A DNA stretch of 64,000 nt from Homalodisca vitripennis (Eukaryota; Arthropoda; Insecta; Hemiptera; Cicadellidae). Positions 1 to 12,966 of the stretch are shown in pieces. The notes under the pieces were generated by a model that had not been told where the DNA came from, did no database searches, and was given only the letters and a program-made list of their open reading frames with translations. The number at the start of each line of letters is the position of its first letter. The stretch's first letter is position 1. Location: contig NC_060210.1 in assembly GCF_021130785.1 (NCBI RefSeq), positions 187,806,501 to 187,870,500 on the forward strand, in the 5' to 3' direction. The translations under genes and the position numbers were made by a program.

Positions 1-689
1 AATAAATACTTCAATATATATTTCATTAACACCTTCACTAAGTAAAATTAGCTCTGAGCTTCTCGTTTGAATTTCAAAGTTCAAGAAAAAAAGAATAAAA
101 GGATGTTCATCTAGTTACTATGCTCTTTGGTAATCTTAATAAGTAATTAAATGCTTTATTTGACAAAATATATACGGTTGCTCTTTACAGTGTTGCTTTC
201 AATTAATATCCAAACCATTATTTCATTACTGGAGGTAGAAATATTATTACTATTACACGACTTTAGTGAAAGCTAAGTAAACTAAGAAAACTGTATTGTA
301 TATGTAACACTGTAGTACAGTTTAGATGAGTTTAGATATTAATGAAATAGCAGTGCTGCAGATTTAGATTGAATTTAGATTGAGAAAATTTTTAACTAGG
401 ATAATAGATAATAAATATGATAATCTTTTAAAAGGCTTTGCTGAGGTTGCATGCAGAATTTTGAATCTAAAGCTCGCGTCAGGTTTTAGATGTATTCCTG
501 TCAGATGGACATATAAAAAACTGCATAATTATGAAAGAAATTTTTTGTCCAGCGGTGGATACATTATAAATTGACACTAATTAGTATCTATATATAACTG
601 AGCCAACCTCTATGGTTGGACACGCACTATCTTTAAACTAATTTTTCTTACAGTATAAATGACATTTTGGGCAAATTTTAAAGGCTAAT

Positions 690-1535
690 ATTATGCCCAA
701 AAATTATGCCGAGAAATAAAAATATAACTTGTATTATGATTGTAGTAATTATGATGGCAATCGCAATCGACAAACACAACCTGCTTCTGAATAGGATTGA
801 AACGCTCTCCTTGGAACGGACGATATTCTGTTGGAAACAGCCAAAACCCTTTTTTAAACTAATTAAATATCTTTTATATACCTGTGTTATATGTGTTGTG
901 TGCCATCTTTATGGTTTTTAAAACGCAATACCTACTGTATAGCGCCAATCCAATAAGTACAGCAGAAATGAAATGAGTATTAAACAATATTTTGTCAGTC
1001 AAAGAACCCGACACAATCAGCCTTAGGAATCATCGCCGCAATCTACAAGGAACAAATGAACAGATGAAGTATGGCGTAATATGAAGGGCCTTTATTTATA
1101 CTTTTTACCGTTCAATATTTTTAAAGTATTAAAATGATATTTTAATTTATGAGAGATATTTTAATACGTCAAGGATACAAAATTATAGATTTTTTAGAAA
1201 TTTCAATGATTTTTTGCACAGTAACAGCAAATTTAAAAGAGTAGTTCACAATAAAATTATTTATTTGCAGCTATTTTCGTTTACATATTTTCATATTTAT
1301 AATCAACGGGTAAGTGCTAGTAATAATGCAAAGAATACGAGTACCGTGAAAAAGTCCAGAAATATTATTTATGTATATGATAAAGGTTTCATAGCATTTA
1401 AATGAATTATTATATTTTTAAGTACATATTATTTTATTTTTGGATACCTAATAATGGGTAAAAAAGTACCTACTTGTTTGTGATACATATTTACAGTTTA
1501 TAGAGTTACAATATTGGGTAACTATCGGAATAAAT
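690..1535 (+). repeat. Left arm of large inverted repeat (copy 1)
   Basis: The reverse complement aligns with 2,600-3,290, for example the sequence around 1,015-1,045 with 3,105-3,135 and around 1,440-1,530 with 2,610-2,710. Copy 2 has the start of the right arm but not this left arm, so the left arm looks secondarily acquired. No coding content seen. Confidence 0.75.
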
Positions 1536-2039
1536 AAAGAATCTTAAAGTGAATAAACCCCAACACCTTATGAATTTATTCAGTAATATATTGCTTGGCT
1601 AGGAAAAGAATAAGTCATCAAAAACTAATAAGTACTAGTGTTTTTACACAGTAAACCAATGGTTTTAGTCTTCAATTATTTGCTATGTTAATATGACATA
1701 AATCAAATACTGTCATGTTTACTAGTTGCAAGTATATTTTCAAAGGAATAAAATGTCCTATGATCTACAGAGCTGACAAAAAATAGCAGCCACGAATTGT
1801 AATATAGGTTTAAAACGTATTAAGTTTAATATAACTTAAGAATCGTTCTGCTGTTTGCGCTCGTCTTCATTTTAAAAGCTATCCCGAACTATCGCTTCCA
1901 TAGCCGTATGTTGTACATCGAAGTCTATTTCAATAAAGTAATATTAATGAAATAATAAACTTAAATACTAACAAATTACCGTGATAAGTATTTATTGACG
2001 AATAAAAACTAGATGCATCTTTAACGAATGTACCACTGA

Positions 2040-2225
2040 GATTGAAGACGAAGAAACACTTGATACACTGTAAGGTGTGTATATTACCTCAGGGGTTTGA
2101 AGTTCAGACGATAGGGGTATTATTGACAAGTGAACTTTACCGACTGCAGTGAAACACAATACAGTAAAGTGTCAGTGAGACTCCACCTGTACGTTAACAC
2201 ACTGTCCGATGAAACTGTTACATTC
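2040..2225. other. Conserved island between unit copies (with 26,830-27,058)
   Basis: Much better conserved than its flanks. About 120 bases from GGTTTGAAGTTCAGACGATA onward differ from copy 2 at only a few positions. Stops occur in all frames within about 20 codons, so it is probably not coding. Copy 2 has an extra 18 or so bases at 26,900. Confidence 0.5.
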
Positions 2226-2599
2226 TTACTTTCTATAAGGCTTTTCATACAAATTTAAAATCATATCTTAAAAATTACGGTTTTGATTAACTTCGGTTGC
2301 AGAAAATCTCTTTCTATATTATATGTGGGTTTTTAACTCTAGAGACAAATATTGATTTAATTTTACTTTACACTAAAACCTTTAGCATACATCTATTTTT
2401 GAAGAAACATGGTTTTATTAATTTAATATGTAGTGCAGAATCTACAATTTATATTTCCCGTCAGTAAAGTATTAAATATTTTTTTTTATATTCTTTCATT
2501 CGACATAAAAAATAATTATTGTAAAATATGAGTTATAGTCTTTTAGTTTATATTTAATAACTTTAACCTACACTCAAACTAAGCACATTCAGCACCTAT

Positions 2600-3290
2600 T
2601 TAATTCAATAACTACCCAATATATTAATTCTATAAACTGTAAACTTGTATTACAACTAACTAGGTACCTCTATTACTCATTATTAGGTATCCAACAATAA
2701 AGTAATATGTACTTGAAAATATAATAATTTATAAAATTGCAATGAAAAATTTATCATGTACATAATTATTATTTTATGGACCTTTTCACGGTACTCGTAT
2801 TATTACTAGCATTTACCCGTTGATTCTAAAGTTAATATTTTGTAAACGAATACAGTTGCACCTAATTGATTCTATTATTCTTTTAAGTTCGCTGTGATTG
2901 TGCTAAAAAAAATATTATTGAAACATTTGTAAATTTGTATCTCTCTCTGAGAATAGAGAAGATATTAAATCTAATAATGTGTACCTTCTCTATTACGAAC
3001 TCTGTCACAAATTTTAATATCAGTTTAATACTTAGAAGATATTGGAAAAATAATGCCCCTTCATTTTCTGCCATTCTTCATATATTCATTTGTTGCGTAT
3101 GGATTGCGGCGATTATTCCTAAGGCCGAAAGTGTCTGGTTCTTTGAATGATAAAATATTGTTTAATACTTATTGCATCCATGCTGCAATTATTGGAAGTT
3201 TTTAACGATATATCGCGCGTTCCAAGGAGTGCTTTTCATTCCTCAACAAGCTGGATATTAAGGGATGAGGTATAAACATCGGTTTTAAAC
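2600..3290 (-). repeat. Right arm of large inverted repeat (copy 1)
   Basis: Partner of 690-1,535 across a spacer of about 1.06 kb. Its outer part up to about 2,720 is shared with copy 2 (up to 27,540). The rest is copy 1 specific. Short open frames here are chance products of the AT-rich arms. Confidence 0.75.
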
Positions 3291-3464
3291 ATCACTTTTT
3301 TATCGCTATTTCACATTCTTTCCTCTAAAATAAGTTTTGCTTAATTTCTCAATCCTAGAAAACAATTGATTAAATTATTGTAAAATGTGATTTGCTGTCA
3401 AATTATCAACCTTAACATGAAAGTCTAGAAATTAATATTTGTACAAATACTCAATCCAGGAAAC

Positions 3465-4620
3465 AGGATTTTACGGATATTTGTCATCGTTCAGTAAAAC
3501 AAGAGATGAACTGGTGGTTAGTATCACTCGTACATGGTTAGTACATGAATGCAGACGTATTGTGGCCTGTATTCTGTAGTTCTGTTTTAATCATTAGTGT
3601 TGTGAATAGTTTTTTTTAAATTAAATGCATTTTTTAGAAATAGTGAAGTTGACAAACAACACGGTGGTTGTGATTTCTGACTTAGGCGTGCAACAACGCT
3701 TTAGTATGATTTGTTTATTTTAACCTAGTTTGTAATTTTGTATTAGGTTACTTCTTTACCTGAAGAAGAGATCAGATTGCAGATCTCAAAACGTAGTGTT
3801 ACTGATTTCTTGTTTCGCTGAACGATGGAAAATGTCAGGAAAAGTCCTGTTTTCCTTCACAATCCTTCCATCGTCAATAATAACCGACAAACAAAGGACC
3901 CAATGCAGAATTTAATTTGTTTTTTTTAAGTATAGGTTTTATACCTTAATGTAATTTTAAAATTAAAATATTACATGTTGTAAAAGTAAATCAGTATTTA
4001 TATTTAAATCCTCTATATTCACTTTTTAAATGGACGTGTTATGTTAATGTTTGTCTATGAAAGTTAACCAATACATTGTTATTTGTTGTAAAGAGAACTT
4101 GCGTTATCACAATTATTATAAACCTGAATAAAGGAATAAGGAGATTTATAATGGTTTTAAGACGTCCATCTAGAATGAACCAATAAAAATAGGCCTAATC
4201 CCGTCTCTTCCACTATTCCGCTATTTGTCTATTTCCGTTCTTTCTGAAGTATTCAACTTAGGAAGACATTATATTGCAGATTTCGAAACCATGGTTACTA
4301 ATTTTTCACAACTTACTAATAGCTTCTTTGGTCAGTTCTCTGTCATTGGTCCGTAGCTGAAGACCTATTGTGACCTTCTTTGATTGAGTTTTATTACATA
4401 GTGTCCTGTTTTGTTTTAAATATGTGATACACTTTTATAATTACGGTGTGAATGGAGTTGACAACGTGGTAGTTGTGATTCCTGATTTATGCGACACAAT
4501 GCTCTTGTATGATTTGTTTGTTGTAACCTAGACTGTAGTTATATGTTTGGTTAGCTATTCACTATTCAGATCTCGAAACATAATGTTACTCATGTCATAA
4601 ATTAGTTCTCTGATGTCATG
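3465..4620 (+). repeat. Cluster of dispersed retroelement 3'-end-like fragments
   Basis: Several pieces of one family lie head to tail. The first is 3,465-3,900, with CTGAAGAAGAGATCAGATTG at about 3,761. A second partial piece lies at about 4,140-4,330, and a third at 4,440-4,620, which repeats GTTGACAACGTGGTAGTTGT. The inverted counterpart is at 46,985-47,450. The tail phrase (gaagaag...cagatctcgaaacg) resembles ends of Penelope/LINE elements. No open frame. It lies inside DNA absent from copy 2. Confidence 0.6.
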
Positions 4621-5194
4621 ACATGCAACTTCCAATGTATTCAAGTATTGAAGTCAATTTTATTTACATAGTCTCATAATAATCACCTATTCTCATGAAA
4701 ACCACTTAATTGATTTAACATTACCTTTAAAATCATGTCGTTCTCCGTCTGTCTGTCCTTTTGGTAGAAAGTTCATATAGAAATTAAACTTGGTTCTGGG
4801 TTCCTCTTGTTCCCAGAAAGGGTTCTATTGATGTTGGTGTCATAAGGTAAATGGTAGTCCAGCTTTATGTGAGACTAGATATTTCTCTAGTTTCATAGTA
4901 TTGGGTCCTTGAATACTCCATGACACCGGTTTCTCTGCAAAGTTATTGTTACTTACATTTAATTTTACATCCGTACTTATAGCAGATTATATGTGTGATC
5001 TGCAGTATAAAGGAATTGGCAATATGAAACCATAGATAAATTTGTTTATGAAGCTAATCAATCTATTTCAAATGTTGCTAGAGTAAATTTAGAACATGCA
5101 AATAAAGATATATAAAACACAGACTTTCTGGACCAAATAAATTTGAGTGTTTAATATCATTCACCAATTTCCTTTATGCAGTTGAGTTGGAAAT

Positions 5195-5400
5195 GTTTAA
5201 AAATAACTAAGCGCTATAGGCCTAAATTGAAGTGGCCAGCTAGTTACGTCACGCTTTGGCAAGAGTGGAAAGTGGACGCTTTACCGAGATTGGATTTCCA
5301 GCGGCAATTCATTTACAAACTAATTGAACAAAATTAAATATCTTTGACTGCAATCAACCCATTCCCGGTATTTTCCGAGTGCTACTAACTACTATAAATA
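5195..5400. other. Conserved island between unit copies (with 27,570-27,790)
   Basis: A tract containing AAGAGTGGAAAGTGGACGCT is almost unchanged in copy 2. A plus-strand frame is open for about 45 codons in both copies (SYVTLWQEWKVDALPRLDFQ, then RQFIYKLI). However, the few changes alter residues, so coding constraint is not supported. It could be a regulatory element. Confidence 0.45.
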
Positions 5401-7508
5401 CAGTTGTATTAAAATTAAATTTTTTTACTGGTATTTAAATAAAATTACACTTATTTTATTTAATTTTCGAGTCAATTCACGGTCATTAATACTTGTTAAA
5501 ATAAAAATAAACTATTTAAGTATTGCATCTAATTCTTCACCCATAACCATTCTAAATGACCCCTAATAAAAATGTTTTGTCGATTTCCTTGCAAGTATAC
5601 ATTAAAAAAAAAAAACAATGACACAGTTCATCATTTTGTGCAATACGACTTATACTAATGTGATGCAATGTTCTTGAACTAAGCACGGATAACTTCCGTC
5701 GTGTGGAGAAAGTGTTTCGTAATACTGTATTACTATAATATTTTATATATTATTTCACCATTTGCACTTTAGTGAAAAGTGTGATTATCAACCACTTAAT
5801 CATGTTACTATTGTTTACGTTCTCCTGATAAACCCCTGCTTTTTCAGATATTTTACAATCTGGCTAATTTATGAAGTAGACGTATTTAAAAAATCTCAAA
5901 GTACTATAAACGTTACAAGAAAAAACTTATGTAGTTTACATGCTATGTGGTAAAATATTTTTAAACACACAATACATTTAAACATCTGGAGTTTAGAACA
6001 AAAACTTGGCGTTCAAACGAGGCACACGTTATAAACGTTCATAGACTGTGATGTTAAAACCGGAACCCAAAACATTATTAAACCATTTCTTTTACAGGCT
6101 AATCTCAATGATGGCTTTATTCTGCGGACTGTTTAATGGATGTGTGAGACTCTTATCAAACAGAACAAGAAAACAGTTGTACAGTATAGGTAGATATTAC
6201 TGATAAAATCTTATGATCACACACACGATTTCAACCTGTGTTGTACCTATTTAGACTGAAAATCCAATCAGTTATCAACAAGATACCTATTTTGAATAAT
6301 CATCTTTGCTTTTGATTATTCCAAAATGATGACACTTTTAGAGAGCAAGAAGAAATATTTATCCCATTAAATTAAAACAATACATCCACATACTTATTTA
6401 AGTATATTTTACTTAAAGAAGCACTACTATTGAATTGATGTGGTTCTGAGCCTTGATAATTTGTAATAAAAAAACTTATTGTGATAACAGCTGCATATGT
6501 TAGCGGTGAACTGACAACTATTTGTTTTCTTCAACGTAAACACGTCAAAACTTTAGAATGTCAAAGTTTCCTAATCCAAGCAGGATTATAGTGAAGATTG
6601 AAGGTAAATATCGCCTCTCCGCGCAGTAAAAACAATCGCTACTTTCCGCCAAAGTTCTTCAGTAACCCTGGGTTCCCCGAAGGTATGAATATTATGAATA
6701 ATGTATAACGTTCGTAATTTTGTATGGTTACGGTTGCATACTCTGTTTACTTTTAAATGTAGGATCGTGTGACGTAGGATATGGCGAGATAGTTTTTAAT
6801 GTTAGGTTTCACAATTAACGATCATACAATTTTATTAACTAAAAATTTAATTGACTCAAGAATTATGAAATGATTCGATAAGACTAAGAAGCTCACAGAA
6901 GCTAAGAACTTTCAGGGTCCAGAATCTATAAAATTGAGAGAGCTTCCAGAAGCCGGATGTTGCAGAGGTTGGGCGCTGCCGGAAGATGGATATTACAAAT
7001 GCCGAATTCCCTAAGAGACCGTAGCTACCACAGATGTTAATCTAAGAATGTATCACCGTTAATTAATTTTTCAATTTCAGGAGCTTTCGAAATCAGACAA
7101 TTCAGTTTGTGTACCTTTATTTAGGGTATGTACCTTAGTAATTAACTATAAGTGGAAGGTTTGTATGTTCATAAAGATTTGCCTTCACAGTCTATTTTAA
7201 TTTTCAAAGATAAAAAACGGAATCAATTGATGTGCCCAAGAAAAGTATGCAAACAATGCTTTCTTAAAAAAAAATGTAACATCCAGTAAACTATACAATA
7301 CTATTACAATGAGATTATTTATTCTTAAGACGGAGAATTTCCTGTAATATACTCAACCCTATTGATGCATGATATACGCCTAAGACAATATATGCCTAGA
7401 CTCCGGGCAGCCAGCTCTATATTATATCCAATTTTCATAGTGATGGGGACAAACGAGCTCTTTCTGGAAGTGTAAAATACCCAAGCTGAACTGAATTTAT
7501 CTTATAAC

Positions 7509-7876
7509 GTTAGACAAATTGGTCCGTGCTTTATTTTTAGGCTGAGTACGTGACAAATCGCTTCAAGTCCAGAGTCTGTGTAACTTAAGTCAACTAGACC
7601 TGCACTAGGTTACATAAATTTACCCTGTCACATTAGAAAAATTCCAACCTACATTGTTGTTGGTCTTAGTACGTTAAAAACTGATTCAACTTCAGAGGCT
7701 GGATAACTTACATTAACTAGACATTCAAGGATTCCTATCCTATATTAACTATAAATTTACCCTGTCACATTAGAAACATTCCAACCTACATTGTTGCTGG
7801 TCTGAGTTCGTTATAAACTGCTTCAACTTCAGTGCCTGTATAACTTACACTAACTAGAAATTCAAGGATTCCACAT
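7509..7876 (+). repeat. Tandem repeat, about three units of 110-137 bases
   Basis: Units start at about 7,509, 7,632 and 7,769. They share TTAGANA, GTNCGTNANAAACTG, CTTCAACTTCAG and AACTAGANATTCAAGGATTCC. The last two are much closer to each other than to the first. Confidence 0.75.
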
Positions 7877-8504
7877 TCACAAAATCTCACTAACGTGAGA
7901 CACAAATGATTCTCCATAACGTCTCACAACAAGGTAGAGAGGGAACTGTTACTTCGCCTCGCTTGTTACAAACGAGCAGATTTGTTTACGTAATAATGTT
8001 GTATGTTTGTCTTTACAAATGGCTGCAATAAATTTCAGCTTTCTTTCACATTGTTATAAGCTATTGTCACTTAAAAGTGTTTAAGCGTTAACTTTTGTAT
8101 ATTGTATGTAAAAGTTTAATTAATATATATGTCGGACTTATTTTTAATTAATATATTTGATAGTGTTGTAAAAATGTAATTGAATTATAATTAATGCTTG
8201 ATTAAAGTTTTATACATAAAAATATACTAAATATTGTCTAGTAGGTCCCAGTATCAAATCTAAAAAAAATAAATATAAACAAATCTAAACAAAATAAATA
8301 TCTAAATTCTTATGTTAGCTCTTTTGCTAAATATCTATAATTAATAATAAATAATATTATTAATTAATTAATAAAAGTCAAGGGGAGAGGTGGTAAAACA
8401 GGCGTAAATAAAGTTCTATATTGTTTTGTCATTTCATTGTTAAATCTTCATAGTTTATACCGTCAGCACACACCTATAGCATGTAATTATAGCACTTATA
8501 GTAT

Positions 8505-8730
8505 TAGTATTAGCATGTGGTTGTTTTGTTGATTTTTGTCTTGTTGTATAATGCTTAACCCATGCACTAGAGTTAGCACACGCTTAGCATGAAGCATGTA
8601 GTTATTATCTTGTTACCTTGTTTTCAATTTGTCTTTGATGCAAAAGTTGCATATACTTAGCATGTACATTATTATGTAATCATCTTGTTGACCATTGTTA
8701 TCTCTTTTTGTATCTTGTCTTTGATGTTCT
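8505..8730 (+). repeat. Degenerate short tandem repeat
   Basis: Three loose copies of a block containing TTAGCATGTA, ATCTTGTTG and TTTGTCTTTGATG. Non-coding. Confidence 0.45.
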
Positions 8731-9682
8731 ACTTTATTAACTTTAAATGTATACCATATTCAATTGTTATGTAGCCATGGCTAGTCCAGCAGTACTAATA
8801 TCGCATGTAAGTGGCTATGCATGAAAAGTGTATTATCAATATTTCGAACACTATGTTGTAAACATTTTTTTAAAATGGCGATTGCCGTAAGTATTAATAA
8901 ATAAATAAATAAAGTCCTATCCTTAACATAGTGGCAGATTAGTCTGACATTACTTCTAGCTGATGGTTAAGATATTTTATAGACTGGTTGATATGATTCA
9001 ATAAACTATTTTTTAAACTCTATTAATAAAGAATAAAACTCCATGATATGTTTATTAGCTGTTAACCTTTATTATATTACTTATTCTGTATTTAAAGATT
9101 TACATTCCTCTTACAACTATTAGTGTTAGTTTTTGTAAATTTAAATTGTGTGTATTGTATAATTTTCTGCATTGTAAGAATTTATAATAATGAATAATGC
9201 AGCATAATATTTACTTACAATATTATGAGAGTGGTATATGCCCGAAATTCCGTTATCAAGTAATAAGCTATTATAACCATAAAATTTTGTTTAAATATAG
9301 AAGCTTAATTTTAAGCAATAAATAAGCAATTTAGTAGGTATTGTGGTATTCCAGCTATTTTTACTTTAACGAAACTGTGCTACATAACACATTTCGTTCA
9401 TATTTAAATCATAATAGTTTTAAAAATATATTGTAAAACGTGTAAGACTAAAAGACTTTAAAAACCTGAATGTATCTGGAAATGACCATCCTCTCTGTAA
9501 TAAATTGTAACTCAGTCAAATTTAATTTTTCTAAAGATAATAACATTAACTGTGTTTTAGTAATAAAAATAAATAATATATTGCTAATATTTTATGCTAT
9601 TTCTCTGTGATCTGTTTTCCTGGCTGTTAAACTTTTAAAATTGTTTAGCAAATTTTGATCAGCATATACTCCAGTCATACAC

Positions 9683-12290
9683 ACAGGACTTTTAGTTTAG
9701 ATCATATAATTTTCTCCGTCTTTAATACAAATGTTTCATGAATTATTTAGTTGAATAGTGTTAATTCTTGTACCTATAAGTTTGACATAATTATAGTTGT
9801 AATCAAATAATAAAACTGTGGTTTTGTAAGTTTAAATGTGCTCATTTAAATCTGTTCTTGCAGATTAAATTACATAGTCAAAACTGGACACAGAAAAATA
9901 CAGGTCCAGTACATAAAATGTAGAATCCATTTCGCTTGTATCACCCTATATTATTTTATCAACTGAATTTAATTGCTATCATTATAGTATTTTGAAAACA
10001 TATAATGTAATTGTTAGTTTATCAAGTAACCTAACGTTAATAAATACTTACTCGCTTTCATGCTCAATTATTTCTCTTATTATAAAAATCCTTTGTCTAA
10101 TCTAAATAGCTTTTAAAAGGCATATTGTTTTATCTTTCAATAGCACGAGCTGCACAGAATGGCCCATAAGCCTCTAACTCCTCTCCATCTTCTCTAAAGT
10201 TCTCGGAACAACGCTTATAAAGTTACACAAGCCATTCAAAGCTTATGTAACTTGTACGTTATGATCTAGTAAGGATTATTTCTCTGCAGGCAAGTTATTA
10301 CGTATACCTGTGGCATATATTTGCACATTCATTTTTTGATAAAAATTTATAATAGGCGATTTTTAAAGATACGATTGTCATCGTTGGATTATGCGAGGAT
10401 TAGCAGAATTTGATGGGTCTTCTAGCCTCCACTTTTCTATTAATATCGATGTTTATTTGCATAAAACCGTTATTTGAAATCCATGCAAGTTTAAGGTGGT
10501 TTCTTCAACGAACCTTGACACATTATTACACAATACGAGGTTATTTTACCAATTTAAAATTTTTTATAGTATCATAGCGTGGCCCAATGATTTCTACTTC
10601 ATTCTTTACTGTTCAGCACTAAATTTAACTCCAGGATTTAATATTATAGGACGTAGTATTATGATTAAAATGATCTGTATGCAATTAATTTAATTGAAAT
10701 ACAAGCCCACACTAGAGAGTTTTGTATTACATAGTAGTTTAGAGATTGAAAAAATAAATCTGGTCCAAAAATTAATATTCGTAAAAGGTAAACGGAACAC
10801 TTATCGTTTTAATGCAAACAAAAACTTTATACAGACCGGTAAATAAGATTTAAGTCTAAAAAGGCGGAAAAATTATCTTTTTAACGAACATGTAAATAAT
10901 ATTACAGTCTTTTAGATTAGGGTAACACATGTTTAATGACTCTACAATACAGTAATAAATCATTTACTTTCAATATAGTCTTTCAACTCGCTATAAAGAT
11001 AACCATATGTGACTTCACCATATTTTGTAGAGAGCATTATGAACTGTGGAGGTGTTACTTTGAACGCACCGTATGTATGCACCAGGCATTCTAGTCACGT
11101 TCTGATTCAACAGCTTCCGTCGTAAAACGTGAAGTTTACCTCTATCAATCGCATTACCCGTGGATTTTTCTATTTGTGCATTGCATCGGTTTCTTAAGGA
11201 CGACTTGAGGGAGAGAGAGCAATGTATTGGTGACACGTGACAGTCTTAAGTATTACTGTATGTTAAAACAAACCTTTATACATCAAGCGTATTGTACGCC
11301 CAGCTACCCATTCATGCGATAATAATAAATTATCCTATGAGTCATCGTAATCCTGTTTATGACGGTTTATTCAGAATCTCAAAGACAGTCGATTGCAACA
11401 TATTTTTACAAAGTTGATGATCTGCTAATAGTCTAAGAGCCCGCGACGACCAGGCATTCGTTATTTCATAAAAGCTGACAACTTGTCAGTATACGAGTAG
11501 GCTACTATACAGGTATAAACGTACCTCGAGTATGGAGCCTGGGTCGCGGTGGCTTCGACAGGTAACAGGTAGTAAAGGTGAGTGAAATCAAAGTTTAAAT
11601 TCGTAATAGCGTAAAGCTCAGTTTTTATACATTTCAACATTAAACAACTATAGAAAGCTGCATGTGCGATGCCGGACACTTAGTATCACTTTATAAATTT
11701 TCAAGTTTTAGAACTTTTCTATCAATTTTTATAGCACAGATAAACGGACGGATTGCCCTTTGGCCTTTTGATGTCAAAGTTAAAAAGGAAGACGAATATA
11801 TGTACTCTTTTCCCCAGGAGGTTTCATTTCTGGCTGGTTTATACCTTCCAGTTTGACCCACAGGGGGTAAAGCAAAACCGATATGTTACTTAAACCTGGG
11901 TAATCTTATCACATAAGGAGCGGCATCAATAACTCAAATGTCGAGATTCTAGGACGCAAGGGTAATTCTATAGGACTATTCTACTGCGGGAGATGACTGT
12001 TGGAGTTTCTGAGGTTTATTTCCTAAGAGCCAAGGGTTCTTGCCAGCCTAGACATAAGGGTTTGCCACCCAATGCCTGCTTTGACTGGAGAGGCTGGTTC
12101 AGAGCTGGCTTCTCCTTTTTCTTAGGGGATATGACGAGATTGTCGCCCTAAACATACCCTCATGAAACTTCATAAGAGGTGCCTCTACCCCCAAACCAAC
12201 CCATCCAAAATATCCTCTCACTTTCTATCAAGAGGTATCGCATGGATGGATGACGAACCGACAACGAGATTTAATATAGGGCCTCTTGTT
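9683..12290. other. Non-coding unit DNA; block shared by copies 1 and 2 only
   Basis: Aligns with 30,574-35,720, with gaps. A block at 11,735-12,290 matches 35,070-35,720 (phrase GGATTGCCCTTTGGCCTTTT) and is missing from copy 3. No open frame survives in both copies, so it looks like an old repeat. Nothing else recognised. Confidence 0.5.
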
Positions 12291-12303
12291 GGCAGATCCA
12301 GTC

Positions 12304-12420
12304 TTCCATCTTGACGTTTTGGTTCTTCTTATCGGTATCCTCGTTGCTTGTAATTTTCTTTAACTACACGATGTACCGCACGCTGCTGCAAATCTTTTAG
12401 ACGTCGAAACATCTAAATAA
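12304..12420 (-). pseudogene. Helitron-like N-terminal coding relic, copy 1
   Basis: On the minus strand MFRRLKDLQQRA and VHRVVKENYKQRGYR are followed by a stop and then EEPKRQDGR. It is the same sequence as at 36,264-36,521 and 59,165-59,470 but shorter and interrupted, because copy 1 lost the DNA equivalent to about 35,690-36,405. Confidence 0.5.
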
Positions 12421-12853
12421 CATAACCTTTCTGTTCGAATAATGTTGATATAGGTAAACAGGTTTAATATCAAAAGGAGGGAAATTATTCATCAACTTGT
12501 ATTAAAATCCAAATTTGTTTTGGTTTGAACCTTCGTTAACTTATACGAAAATTGTTATTCTTATTCTTTGACATTTTTGATGAAACATCAGCTGTGAGGA
12601 ATGGCTTACTACTCTTATTATGTTCTGGATGGTATTTATCATACGTCATTGACCAGGTGACTTTTACTATAAAATGTAAACAAAGAAAATAATAAATAAA
12701 TATGGACCATGTATCACTTTTGTTTTAGTAACAATGTATATCGTCGTATCCATGAAAACCAATTACACTCAAACTGAACTGAATGAAAACTTCAAAACAT
12801 TTATCATGAGGCACACCTACATAAAGCGTAGAAATTGGTTTGCTGACTGTTAG

Positions 12854-12966
12854 TGAGAGATTACAACGGTTAATGGATGTAAACTCTGTCATAGTCCATG
12901 ATTCGGAATTTCACCATCTCATCGATAAAGGACCCAAGAGGATCAGCCATGTACCCCTTCTAAAAG
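12854..12966 (+). other. Exon-like patch conserved in three copies (copy 1)
   Basis: A TAG acceptor and an AAAG/GTAAAT donor bracket 113 bases. One frame is open throughout: ERLQRLMDVNSVIVHDSEFH, HLIDKGPKRISHVPLLK. Copies 2 and 3 keep both splice-like edges but have one base fewer after GGACC, which puts a stop into this frame. It may be a decayed exon or part of the neighbouring transposon relic. Not recognised. Confidence 0.3.

Larger units (their letters stand above)
5560..9530. other. Copy 1 segment absent from copy 2
   Basis: About 4 kb. The flanks on either side are joined in copy 2 near 27,925-28,010. AT-rich. It holds the tandem repeats at 7,509-7,876 and 8,505-8,730. Elsewhere I see no gene, RNA gene or element ends. 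Confidence 0.6.
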
